A stretch of DNA of 9,479 nt from an uncultured archaeon (GTDB lineage: Archaea > Nanobdellota > Nanobdellia > Woesearchaeales > CAIVOO01): assembly GCA_903907555.1 (NCBI GenBank), contig CAIVOO010000070.1, positions 1 to 9,479 of the forward strand, written 5' to 3'. This document shows, in pieces, positions 1 to 6,014 of the stretch. A program made the position numbers and the translations under genes. Position 1 is the first letter of the stretch. Each line of letters starts with the position of its first letter. Below the pieces are notes generated by a model. It did no database searches. It was given only the letters and a program-made list of their open reading frames with translations, and was not told the origin of the DNA.

Positions 1-781
1 CGCAGGTTGCTGAAGTTCCAACATCTAATACTGTTCCTGAGAATGTTTCATTGCTGAATGTTATATTCCACTTTAGAGTTCCTTCATTCTTGTTTTCGCA
101 GTCCTGTATTGTTTCTGTTTCAGAATAAGGGCCCATCCAAATTTCTTCTACTGGAGGCTCTACTATGACTGTAGCGTGTCCGCATTTGGAATTTCCATTA
201 AGGTCTTTAGCGCATACGCCCAAGGTAAACCTGCCCTCCCTTCTGGAAGTTCCCAAGATATGCCCGTTGACATCAACAATCATTCCCATCGGAGGCGCGC
301 CCTCCCTGAAAGTGTCTGACTGGAAAGTGTAAGGCGGGTCTCCGCCATCAGCTGTAGCTATGGGCTGGTCGCATCTTACATTTACTGTGCATCTTGCTTC
401 CTGGGTATTGATTTTAATGCTCGGCTCAACAACAGTTACTGCTAACTGCTGGCTTGCAGTGTTGCCTTGGCTGTCTGTGACAACCAAACCAAATGGGGGA
501 TAAGTGTATCTTGAAGTATCTGAAGGAAGCACACCGCTATAACCGATTGTTCCGTCAGGCCCTAATACAAAACCCTCAGGCGTCGATCCTTCAATACGGA
601 ACTGGTACGGAGGAGTTCCACCGACGACTTCAACTCGGTATGTCGCCCTTTTTCCAGACTCCCAGTTCGGAAGAACTGTTGTCTTTATCATCAAACCGCC
701 GTTATTGTTTGTGTTTGTTGCAGTCTGCGCACAAGCAGCAAGTAATAATGAAAGAACAATCAGGGCATAAATGCATTTCAT
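1..781 (-). CDS. Putative lipoprotein with Ig-like repeats (N-terminal part, runs off the window)
   Basis: This frame is open from the ATG at 781 to the window edge, giving 260 codons without a stop, so the C-terminus is missing. Residues 1-16 form a short hydrophobic signal with a lysine at position 2, and they end in the lipobox L-A-A-C with C17 as the probable lipidated residue. A Thr/Asn-rich linker follows. Two domains of about 85 residues come next, at roughly 33-119 and 123-208. Each has a GG(T/D)PPY(Q/T)F motif, a Gly/Asn turn and a closing V(T/A)V(V/I)-type strand ending in EP, as in putative Ig or He_PIG-like beta-sandwich repeats of surface proteins. C131, C137, C190 and C200 lie in repeat 2 and could form disulfides. 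A third domain starts near 212, with NIT and NET sequons. The likely role is cell-surface binding or structure; the ligand cannot be read from the sequence. A TATA box 25 bases upstream supports this start. Confidence 0.82.
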   Translation of the reverse strand, partial: MKCIYALIVLSLLLAACAQTATNTNNNGGLMIKTTVLPNWESGKRATYRVEVVGGTPPYQFRIEGSTPEGFVLGPDGTIGYSGVLPSDTSRYTYPPFGLVVTDSQGNTASQQLAVTVVEPSIKINTQEARCTVNVRCDQPIATADGGDPPYTFQSDTFREGAPPMGMIVDVNGHILGTSRREGRFTLGVCAKDLNGNSKCGHATVIVEPPVEEIWMGPYSETETIQDCENKNEGTLKWNITFSNETFSGTVLDVGTSATC

Positions 782-802
782 GCAATATTATATTTTATCC
801 AG

Positions 803-810
803 ATATTAAA
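803..810 (-). promoter_or_regulatory. TATA box of the lipoprotein gene
   Basis: On the minus strand this reads TTTAATAT, centred 25-26 bases before the ATG at 781. It is preceded by GCGAAAAGC, which resembles the archaeal purine-rich BRE. The spacing implies a leaderless transcript. Confidence 0.55.
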
Positions 811-852
811 AGCTTTTCGCCTCAAACTACTTCAACAGAATTTTCTCTAAAT

Positions 853-1545
853 TCACGGAATATTTAGTAGCACTGGATCTGCTGGTTTAGGATAAAGAAT
901 AGCAGGTATTTTCTTTTTAACTATTGCTTCTAATAACTGTAAGGAATTATCTCTCATACCAACATTCAAAGCTTTTCGCGCCTCAAATCTGGATTGATTC
1001 GGAATAAATTTCCTTTTTCCGTAATTATTAAGGAATATAGTTGCATAAAAAGAGTATTCTGCATCTCCAGACCTAACTTCCTCAATAATATCATAATATG
1101 ATACCAGACCTGTACCTTTTTTTGCTTTGATATTCGCATGAAGCAACGGCCTATCAATTCCATAAAAAAGCTGTAAACTTACCACTCCATCTCTATGTTC
1201 GTAGTTAGTCCAGAGCGCAGGTACATTATCGTTAAAAATTATTTTAGAATTTCTTTTAGATGTTTTCTCTACTATGTCGAATCCTGTCTTGTCTAATAAT
1301 TCTTCTAGTTTATCTTTTTCTTCAGATGCAGTTAGAATACTATTGTCTAAATCAACCAGTTCAGTTGGGCCTCTTGTGTATAGTCTTCTTTCAATATCAG
1401 AAATTCTTTTTGTAGCACCGTATTCTCTTAGTTCTTCTTCAGTAGGTCTACCCTCTCTGCAAAAATGATGGTTTAAGAAAGTGCAGTCTGGATCTAATTT
1501 CCTGCAAAGTTTCATCCAGTCAACATATTGTTTTATTGTTCTCAT
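853..1545 (-). CDS. Hypothetical protein, 230 residues, family not recognised
   Basis: I do not recognise this protein. It has no signal peptide and no membrane segment, so it is probably cytoplasmic. The first third is charged and helical, with an acidic stretch at about 65-90. It has a Cys/His-containing N-terminus (C14, C21, H26, H27, C29) that could in principle bind a metal, although the spacing fits no motif I know. The second half alternates hydrophobic strands with helices (for example the VVSLQLFYGIDRPLLHANI region and the FYATIFLNNYG region), which suggests an alpha/beta fold. The ATG at 1545 lies 56 bases downstream of the peptidase gene on the same strand. No Shine-Dalgarno sequence is visible. 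A weak AATAAA-like element lies about 31 bases upstream, so it may be read through from the peptidase gene or have its own weak promoter. Confidence 0.75.
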   Translation of the reverse strand: MRTIKQYVDWMKLCRKLDPDCTFLNHHFCREGRPTEEELREYGATKRISDIERRLYTRGPTELVDLDNSILTASEEKDKLEELLDKTGFDIVEKTSKRNSKIIFNDNVPALWTNYEHRDGVVSLQLFYGIDRPLLHANIKAKKGTGLVSYYDIIEEVRSGDAEYSFYATIFLNNYGKRKFIPNQSRFEARKALNVGMRDNSLQLLEAIVKKKIPAILYPKPADPVLLNIP

Positions 1546-1559
1546 AGTTTTTGTCAGGC

Positions 1560-1574
1560 ACAGCCAGGGGCTGT
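1560..1574. other. Short perfect hairpin between the peptidase gene and the 230-residue gene
   Basis: ACAGCC (1560-1565) and GGCTGT (1569-1574) form a 6-bp perfect stem around a 3-base loop. It lies in the 56-base gap between two same-strand genes, just before the ATG at 1545. It could shape the downstream leader or reduce read-through. No T-tract follows on the minus strand, so it is not a classical terminator. Confidence 0.35.
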
Positions 1575-1601
1575 TTATTCTAACACAATCAACTTCAAAT
1601 C

Positions 1602-2792
1602 TTACACAGGATTCAAGATTTTATCAACAGCAAGGTTTGCTTGGACAGCCAAAATCCTTGCAGGCCTCAAGCCGCTGTACAAGACATTCAGCAATTGCAT
1701 TTGGGGCACTTTAATGTCGTCACCGCTGAACTTTTGCTTCAATCTTTCCATATTGGAATAATACGCTTCTGAAACAATTCTATACCCTGCAAAATAAGGG
1801 GCTGAATCAAATCTGAACCTATCATCGCGCGAACATGCTATATTTTTGTAGCGTTTTAGCAAATATTCTTTTGAAAGCAGCTTGCTATGCAATTTTTCTG
1901 CCAATTGTTCAGCATCCACCATATCATGGAACAATAGTTTCTCAAAGGAAGCGTTCAGAGCGTCATCCATCTGCCTATCATAACACATATAATCTACCAT
2001 GTTTTTGTATCTTTCATCAGACATGTACTCCTTCAATGCAATCATGCAGCCTAATACAGCCAGGCCTTCTGTCGTGTGGCTATAATGTTTCTGAAAAGCA
2101 GGATCTTTAGAAAAGTTATCATGAGTGTTATGGCCAAATGGCCCTTCATGGGCTATTATCATCACAAGCTTTGGCAGAGAATGCTCAAAACCCACATTTA
2201 TCTGCCCTAAGAAATGATGATGGCTCTTTTCTTTGATATCGAAATCTGCCGGAGTTTTAACCTTTCTTCCAAACATTCCTGAAGCGATCCTATCAAGCTC
2301 ATAAACTATCTTTCCGCAAAATCTTCCGTATTCCTCAACATCAGAAATCGGAAGGGGAGGTATTGATTCAGGCGGCACTTGTCGCTGCAATTTAAATAAT
2401 TCTTCAACAAGGTTATGATAAATCTCGATAGCAGGCTCAACATCTTTCAGCTCGAGCTGTTCTCTCTGCATATGAAGCATGTATCTCTGTCTAGTATCTA
2501 GATTCACACTTGTGTCTGCTAGCCTGACACTTGCAATTGAAGAAGCAAGACTGGATTCAATATGCGGCAGTAATACATTCTTGAAATATGGATTGTCTCC
2601 AGAATCATCTAATTCTCCTCTTAATTTAGCAACTTCACCTTTCAGCTTATCCAGCTCTTGGACATTTTCTGCTGCAATTGAAGAATCGAGAAAACTGAAC
2701 AGGCTCAGCTGGCTTTCAACGATATTGAGGTATTTTTCTACTCTATCATGCAGCAATTGAACTTGCTTGTTTGCGTCAGGTTGGGTGTCCAT
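1602..2792 (-). CDS. Divergent gluzincin metallopeptidase, DUF885-like
   Basis: The key motif is H215-E-G-P-F-G-H221, matching the HExxxGH zinc site of DUF885-type proteins (HEGxPGHH in typical members). T-E242-G follows 21 residues later, resembling the EGWALY segment that supplies the third, glutamate zinc ligand. A conserved-looking Y333-F-A-G-Y-R segment near 331-345 resembles the C-terminal substrate-site helix of that family. The first 140 residues are a helical, coiled-coil-like region. At 396 residues it is clearly shorter than the usual 550-600 of DUF885 proteins. It has no signal peptide, so it probably acts in the cytoplasm, perhaps as a carboxypeptidase-like enzyme; the substrate is unknown. 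The ATG at 2792 is supported by a TATA box 26 bases upstream. I am confident of the metal site and less so of the family name. Confidence 0.75.
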   Translation of the reverse strand: MDTQPDANKQVQLLHDRVEKYLNIVESQLSLFSFLDSSIAAENVQELDKLKGEVAKLRGELDDSGDNPYFKNVLLPHIESSLASSIASVRLADTSVNLDTRQRYMLHMQREQLELKDVEPAIEIYHNLVEELFKLQRQVPPESIPPLPISDVEEYGRFCGKIVYELDRIASGMFGRKVKTPADFDIKEKSHHHFLGQINVGFEHSLPKLVMIIAHEGPFGHNTHDNFSKDPAFQKHYSHTTEGLAVLGCMIALKEYMSDERYKNMVDYMCYDRQMDDALNASFEKLLFHDMVDAEQLAEKLHSKLLSKEYLLKRYKNIACSRDDRFRFDSAPYFAGYRIVSEAYYSNMERLKQKFSGDDIKVPQMQLLNVLYSGLRPARILAVQANLAVDKILNPV

Positions 2793-2814
2793 GACTATCA
2801 GTTAATTTAAACAA

Positions 2815-2822
2815 TATATAAA
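2815..2822 (-). promoter_or_regulatory. TATA box of the metallopeptidase gene
   Basis: The minus strand reads TTTATATA, centred about 26 bases before the ATG at 2792, which fits a leaderless transcript. It lies in the 64-base gap after the helicase gene, so the peptidase can be transcribed independently. Confidence 0.65.
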
Positions 2823-2834
2823 TCTTTCGTTTTG

Positions 2835-2854
2835 TAACTACGCAGAAGTAGTCA
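2835..2854. other. Imperfect hairpin just after the helicase stop codon
   Basis: TAACTAC (2835-2841) and GTAGTCA (2848-2854) can pair with one G-U, giving about 7 bp around a 6-base loop. On the minus strand it starts 2 bases after the helicase TAA and precedes the next gene's TATA box. It could stabilise or end the helicase mRNA. On the plus strand it is followed by TTTT, but no plus-strand gene is nearby. Confidence 0.35.
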
Positions 2855-2856
2855 TT

Positions 2857-4077
2857 TTATCTTCTAAATCTTTGCTTATGCCTTGACCTGGGCCTGAAGC
2901 TTCTTTGGAATTGCCTGTGTGCTGGCCTGGCTGCTGCGCCGATTGCGTTTTTTGCGTGTTCAGAATGGTATGCGTGCTGCATGACTTCTATCTTCTGCCT
3001 GATTAATCTTTCTATATTATGAAGGTAGCTTCTTTCATCTGCTGCGCAGAATGAGTATGCTGTTCCTGCTGCCCCTGCACGCGCTGTCCTGCCTATCCTA
3101 TGGACATAGCTTTCCGGCTCATTCGGCAGCTCATAATTTATCACGTGGGATATGCAGTCTATGTCAATCCCTCGCGCTGCAATGTCTGTTGCGACCAATA
3201 CTTTTATTCTTCCTAATTTGAATTTGTTTAGCGCTTCTGTTCGCGCACCCTGCGATTTATTTCCATGAATTGCATCCACAGCAATATTATTCTTTCTCAA
3301 ATAATCTGCAATCTTGTTCGCTTTGTGTTTTGTCCTTGTGAAAACCAAGACCCTGGTGAGATTTTCCTGTTTCAGCAAGTTCAGCAATAGTTTTTCTTTG
3401 GAACCTTGATCTACAAAAAACACCCTCTGGTTGACATTTTCAACAGGAGTTGCCTGCGCTGCAACCTCTACGCGAACAGGATTCCTGAGAAGTTTTCCTG
3501 CAAGTTCAGTCACCTGATGAGACATAGTTGCAGAGAAGAACATTGTCTGGCGATGTTGTGGCAGCCTTGATATTATCTTTCTTATGTCATGGATGAATCC
3601 CATGTCAAGCATCCTGTCTGCTTCGTCCAAAACAAAGAATTCTATGTCCCTCAAGCTGATTCTTCCCTGATTCATCAAGTCAAGCAGCCTGCCTGGTGTT
3701 GCAATTACTATGTCCACGCCTTTAGACAGGGCGCTAACCTGAGGACCCTGGCCGACTCCCCCGAAAATCACTGTGTGCTTGAATTTCATGAGCCTGCCAT
3801 ATGCAGTGAAGCTTTCGCCAATCTGCGCTGCGAGCTCTCTTGTCGGAGCAAGTATGAGAGTGCGGACTGTTCGAGGATACTTCTCAGCCATCCTTTGAAG
3901 TATGGGGAGTACAAATGCAGCTGTCTTGCCTGTTCCTGTCTGGGCTATGCCTATCAAGTCTTTGCCTGCCAAAAGTTCAGGAATCGCTTTAATCTGTATT
4001 GGCGTTGGTTCTTTGTAGCCCTGCTGGGCAATCGCCTTTTCAAGAGGCTCTATCAGATTTAGGTTTTTAAATGACAT
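2857..4077 (-). CDS. rhlE: DEAD-box ATP-dependent RNA helicase, RhlE type
   Basis: This protein unwinds or remodels RNA duplexes using ATP, typically in ribosome assembly or mRNA turnover in the cytoplasm. All core motifs are present in order: the Q motif with Q28 (PTPIQ), motif I AQTGTGKT (45-52), Ia PTRELA (78-83), GG (106-107), TPGR (127-130), II DEAD (151-154), III SAT (182-184), IV VFTRTK (245-250), V ARGIDID (301-307) and VI HRIGRTARAG (326-335). The last of these has Ala where HRIGRTGR has Gly. A basic Arg/His-rich tail (about 384-406) probably binds RNA nonspecifically. The start MSFKNLNL matches the family's usual MSFxxLGL opening, and the 406-residue length is typical of RhlE. The core looks bacterial in style, although the promoter is archaeal. 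The gene is transcribed alone and divergently from the zinc-ribbon gene. Confidence 0.95.
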   Translation of the reverse strand: MSFKNLNLIEPLEKAIAQQGYKEPTPIQIKAIPELLAGKDLIGIAQTGTGKTAAFVLPILQRMAEKYPRTVRTLILAPTRELAAQIGESFTAYGRLMKFKHTVIFGGVGQGPQVSALSKGVDIVIATPGRLLDLMNQGRISLRDIEFFVLDEADRMLDMGFIHDIRKIISRLPQHRQTMFFSATMSHQVTELAGKLLRNPVRVEVAAQATPVENVNQRVFFVDQGSKEKLLLNLLKQENLTRVLVFTRTKHKANKIADYLRKNNIAVDAIHGNKSQGARTEALNKFKLGRIKVLVATDIAARGIDIDCISHVINYELPNEPESYVHRIGRTARAGAAGTAYSFCAADERSYLHNIERLIRQKIEVMQHAYHSEHAKNAIGAAARPAHRQFQRSFRPRSRHKQRFRR

Positions 4078-4100
4078 TATTACTAAATATTAGGGGTTGT

Positions 4101-4108
4101 TTTATTAA
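4101..4108 (-). promoter_or_regulatory. TATA-like box of the helicase gene
   Basis: The minus strand reads TTAATAAA, centred about 27 bases before the ATG at 4077. A second AT-rich patch (TAATATTTA, closer to the ATG) is too near the start to serve. The match is weaker than the TTTATATA boxes of neighbouring genes. Confidence 0.45.
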
Positions 4109-4147
4109 GGTATGCTATTAAACCGACAGATGCCTAAATTATTTCAT

Positions 4148-4166
4148 CCAGCTAATTTATATATTT
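4148..4166 (+). promoter_or_regulatory. Promoter of the 47-residue zinc-ribbon gene (TATA at 4156-4163)
   Basis: This contains TTTATATA centred 25-26 bases before the ATG at 4185. The whole 19-base block ccagctaatttatatattt recurs exactly at 5029-5047, at the same distance from the VTT protein's start. Confidence 0.7.
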
Positions 4167-4184
4167 GAAAGTCTCATTAAGAAC

Positions 4185-4328
4185 ATGAAGAAGACTTATT
4201 CCAAGATATGCCCCAGCTGCAAGAGCAAGGATATAATTTTTGAAGCTACTGATGCCGGAGTGTTCGATGTCTGCAGGAAATGCGGGTTTCGGATGCATGG
4301 TTTCCCTGAAGTTGAAGATAAAAAATAG
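4185..4328 (+). CDS. Small zinc-ribbon protein, 47 residues
   Basis: Translating from the ATG at 4185 gives 47 residues ending in TAG at 4328. It has two zinc knuckles, C9-P-S-C12 and C30-R-K-C33-G, separated by 17 residues, which is a classic four-cysteine zinc ribbon. The remainder is a short Lys-rich N-terminus and an acidic/basic tail (EVEDKK). Proteins of this kind in archaea often bind nucleic acid or serve as small subunits of larger complexes; the partner here is unknown. The TATA box placed 25 bases upstream, the intact frame and the paired cysteines make this a real gene despite its size. It sits between the divergent helicase gene and the coiled-coil gene, each with its own promoter. 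Confidence 0.82.
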   Translation: MKKTYSKICPSCKSKDIIFEATDAGVFDVCRKCGFRMHGFPEVEDKK

Positions 4329-4346
4329 CATTTTCTGTACGTAACC

Positions 4347-4354
4347 TTTATATA
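4347..4354 (+). promoter_or_regulatory. TATA box of the 213-residue coiled-coil gene
   Basis: TTTATATA is centred 25-26 bases before the ATG at 4376, the same spacing as at 4156 and 5037. The implied transcript is leaderless. Confidence 0.65.
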
Positions 4355-4375
4355 TTCACAATAAATAAAACAGTT

Positions 4376-5017
4376 ATGGCATTTTTCTTCAAATCAGAGC
4401 TTGAGAAGGCGTATGATGAATTGGATATTAGAAATCTTAAGAAAGCGCGTGAGGATTTGAATAAAATCAGCAAGCCTGAGGATTATAAAACTGAATTTGA
4501 AAAATTAAAAGTTGAGATTGGAAAGCTTAGGGAATATTATGATAATAAATTAAGTCCTGCTTTCGATGATTTGTGCAGGCAGGATATACAGGTGATTTTC
4601 AGCACTACAGAGGCTGGCGATAAGCGTAATGCAACTCTTGCACTCTACAAAAAGAAAGTTGAGAATATCATGGAAGTTTTAGCTGTCATGACTAAAACGA
4701 AAAAAACTGTTGGCAATTCAGGCATATCTAAAATTATTAATTCTCAAAAATTGCAGGCAGATGCCAGGAAATACAGTCAGGACGGCTCGTTCGTATACCT
4801 TGCCACTGGGCAAGAGTTCAGCAGAGGCCTTGATAATATTAAAGAAGGAGTTAAAAAAATAAGAGTTAATCAAGTCAAAATAACTGAAGATTTTGATAAA
4901 TTAATAAAAGAGCTGGCTAAAACAGAGCCTGACAGGCTGAAAGTGAAAGAACATTTTGATTTATTGTTTGACAAATTCAACGAATTTTTAAGAATTCTTG
5001 GCGAGAAAAATTTATAA
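4376..5017 (+). CDS. Hypothetical alpha-helical coiled-coil protein, 213 residues
   Basis: I do not recognise a family. The protein is highly charged (Lys/Glu/Asp-rich) and appears almost wholly helical. Heptad-like hydrophobic spacing is visible in about 8-60, with a first helix that looks like a TPR or spectrin-type hairpin (ELEKAYDELDIRNLKKARED). Further helices lie at about 85-115 and 150-213. A less helical, Gly/Ser-containing insert occupies about 113-145. There is no signal peptide, membrane span or cysteine cluster; the single cysteine is C67. It is probably a cytoplasmic scaffold or adaptor, but this is inference from shape only. The ATG is set by the TATA box 25 bases upstream. No Shine-Dalgarno sequence is present. 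It is followed after about 50 bases by the VTT membrane protein, which has its own promoter. Confidence 0.8.
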   Translation: MAFFFKSELEKAYDELDIRNLKKAREDLNKISKPEDYKTEFEKLKVEIGKLREYYDNKLSPAFDDLCRQDIQVIFSTTEAGDKRNATLALYKKKVENIMEVLAVMTKTKKTVGNSGISKIINSQKLQADARKYSQDGSFVYLATGQEFSRGLDNIKEGVKKIRVNQVKITEDFDKLIKELAKTEPDRLKVKEHFDLLFDKFNEFLRILGEKNL

Positions 5018-5028
5018 TAATCTTCCTA

Positions 5029-5047
5029 CCAGCTAATTTATATATTT
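5029..5047 (+). promoter_or_regulatory. Promoter of the VTT/DedA-like gene (TATA at 5037-5044)
   Basis: TTTATATA is centred 25-26 bases before the ATG at 5066. It lies inside a 19-base block identical to 4148-4166. Confidence 0.7.
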
Positions 5048-5065
5048 CTTATCCATTTTTTCATT

Positions 5066-5710
5066 ATGGCGCGCAGGTTAAGGGAACTGGCTGATGAGAT
5101 TGGCAAAGATGCCATGAAGCCTATTGAGCGTTTTAGAGAATCTGCTCATTATACTTACTTGCATAGCTTAGGATTGGGTTTCTGGATATTTCTTGTCTTG
5201 ACATTCAGTTTCGGATTGTTATTCATGGTTTATATCAACAATTTTGTTGCCATGGTGGTCAGCGGGTACGGATACATAGGCATGTTCATCCTGGCGATTT
5301 TATTGGAACTGGTAGTCCAGCCTGTCGGCCCGGACTTAGTGATTATACTTGGCGTGCTTGCAGGAATCAACGGGGGCATAGTGTTAGCCATCGTGCTGGC
5401 AGGAGCATACCTTGCATTATACATATCATATATTATAGGCAAGAAGATTGGAACCCCTGGAGTTGAGCGCATTATCGGAAAAAATAATTTTGCAAAGATT
5501 GACTGGTCTCGCGGCGGCAGATGGTTCATGCTGGTTGGCGCAGCCACACCTGTCCCGTACATACCGTATCTTGTCGGAGTGTGGAATTTCAGTTTCAAAG
5601 ACACTCTATTATATGTTGTAATCCCAAGGACAGTCAGGTTTGTGATTGTGCTCTTGCTGACATACTATTTTGGTGTGGAATTATTGCATTTAAGCTTCTG
5701 GACAAGTTGA
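5066..5710 (+). CDS. VTT/DedA-like (SNARE-associated) integral membrane protein
   Basis: The 214 residues begin with a charged cytoplasmic helix (1-35). About five hydrophobic segments follow, near 37-57, 66-85, 88-125 (a long pair), 153-172 and 183-203. The half-membrane motifs of the VTT/DedA superfamily are recognisable: E81-L-V-V-Q-P-V-G-P-D followed by a small-residue helix (GVLAGINGG), and later GAATPVPYIPYLVGV followed by IPRTVRF, which carries the conserved arginines. Family members act as lipid scramblases or transporters of polyprenyl or phospholipids in the membrane. The archaeal substrate is not known and cannot be inferred here. The length is normal for a compact DedA/YqaA-like protein. 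It is a single-gene unit with its own promoter. The superfamily call is good, but the subfamily is uncertain. Confidence 0.78.
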   Translation: MARRLRELADEIGKDAMKPIERFRESAHYTYLHSLGLGFWIFLVLTFSFGLLFMVYINNFVAMVVSGYGYIGMFILAILLELVVQPVGPDLVIILGVLAGINGGIVLAIVLAGAYLALYISYIIGKKIGTPGVERIIGKNNFAKIDWSRGGRWFMLVGAATPVPYIPYLVGVWNFSFKDTLLYVVIPRTVRFVIVLLLTYYFGVELLHLSFWTS

Positions 5711-5747
5711 TGAGTGTTCTAACACATAGCCTTTTATACTACTGTCC

Positions 5748-5755
5748 ATTATATA
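5748..5755 (+). promoter_or_regulatory. Possible TATA box of the 41-residue zinc-ribbon gene
   Basis: ATTATATA lies 63 bases before the TTG start, predicting transcription from about 5777 and a leader near 38 bases. A weaker alternative, CTTTTATAC, lies at about 5731-5739. Either way this gene, unlike most of its neighbours, has a leader. Confidence 0.4.
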
Positions 5756-5802
5756 GAGGTATCTTGTGATAAACAGGATTCTTTAGGGGTTGTTTGACAG
5801 TT

Positions 5803-5809
5803 GAGGGAG
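5803..5809 (+). promoter_or_regulatory. Shine-Dalgarno sequence setting the TTG start at 5815
   Basis: GAGGGAG is complementary to the 16S 3' end through GAGG and sits 5 bases before the TTG. It is the only convincing ribosome-binding site in the window and favours TTG 5815 over an in-frame TTG 24 bases upstream. Confidence 0.6.
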
Positions 5810-5814
5810 CAAAA

Positions 5815-5940
5815 TTGGCAGTAATATACAAGAAGAAGTGCAGGACTTGCGGGATATTTACAGTAACTAAGAATCATTACGGATACTGCGATGCATGCGT
5901 CATCAAGAACCAGAAGGCTTATGCAAGAAGGAATGATTAA
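5815..5940 (+). CDS. Small zinc-ribbon protein, 41 residues, TTG start
   Basis: Reading from the TTG at 5815 gives 41 residues ending in TAA at 5940. C9-R-T-C12-G and C25-D-A-C28 form two zinc knuckles 12 residues apart. The flanks are strongly basic (KKK at 6-8, then a Lys/Arg-rich tail ending ARRND), which suits RNA or ribosome binding. I cannot name the family. A Shine-Dalgarno sequence (GAGGGAG) lies 5 bases upstream, and an in-frame stop further upstream limits the possible extension. It lies between the VTT gene and the tandem-domain gene, both on the same strand. The four cysteines, the initiation site and the dense coding fit make it credible despite the non-ATG start. Confidence 0.75.
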   Translation: MAVIYKKKCRTCGIFTVTKNHYGYCDACVIKNQKAYARRND

Positions 5941-5968
5941 TTCTTTGGCTTATTGATTAGAAGAAATA

Positions 5969-5976
5969 TTTATATA
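5969..5976 (+). promoter_or_regulatory. TATA box of the tandem GspE/MshE N-domain gene
   Basis: TTTATATA is centred at 5972-5973, which predicts transcription from about 5998. That leaves a leader of roughly 17 bases before ATG 6015, containing GGGGGT (6002-6007) as a possible weak Shine-Dalgarno sequence. Confidence 0.6.
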
Positions 5977-6014
5977 CTTTTGAGTAGAAAACAGTTTGTT
6001 TGGGGGTAATAACT

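Noticed and set aside
493..867. Plus-strand open frame of 124 codons opposite the lipoprotein gene
   Set aside because: The minus strand encodes a signal peptide, lipobox and repeats, while this frame shows no domain and runs into the end of the next gene.
810..985. Near-repeat aaagcttttcgc(gc)ctcaaa at about 809-825 and 968-985
   Set aside because: One copy lies inside the 230-residue coding sequence and the other in a promoter. It is short, centred on a palindromic AAGCTT, and has no further copies, so chance is likely.
3589..4062. Plus-strand open frame of 157 codons opposite the helicase gene
   Set aside because: It is antisense to perfectly conserved DEAD-box motifs and shows no recognisable domain.
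5230..5604. Minus-strand open frame of 124 codons opposite the VTT gene
   Set aside because: The plus-strand frame has coherent membrane helices and family motifs; the antisense frame looks like a compositional shadow.
5714..5725. GTGTT-ct-AACAC inverted repeat after the VTT stop codon
   Set aside because: A 5-bp stem with a 2-base loop is too short and strained to be a convincing terminator or riboswitch element.
4090..5796. 13-base match ttaggggttgttt at about 4090 and 5783
   Set aside because: A 13-base match is expected by chance in a window of this size, and the two contexts differ in strand relative to their genes.
6000..6014. TTG start 5 residues upstream of the tandem-domain protein
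   Set aside because: It would lie only about 2 bases from the predicted transcript start and is not ATG. ATG 6015 has a short leader with GGGGGT.
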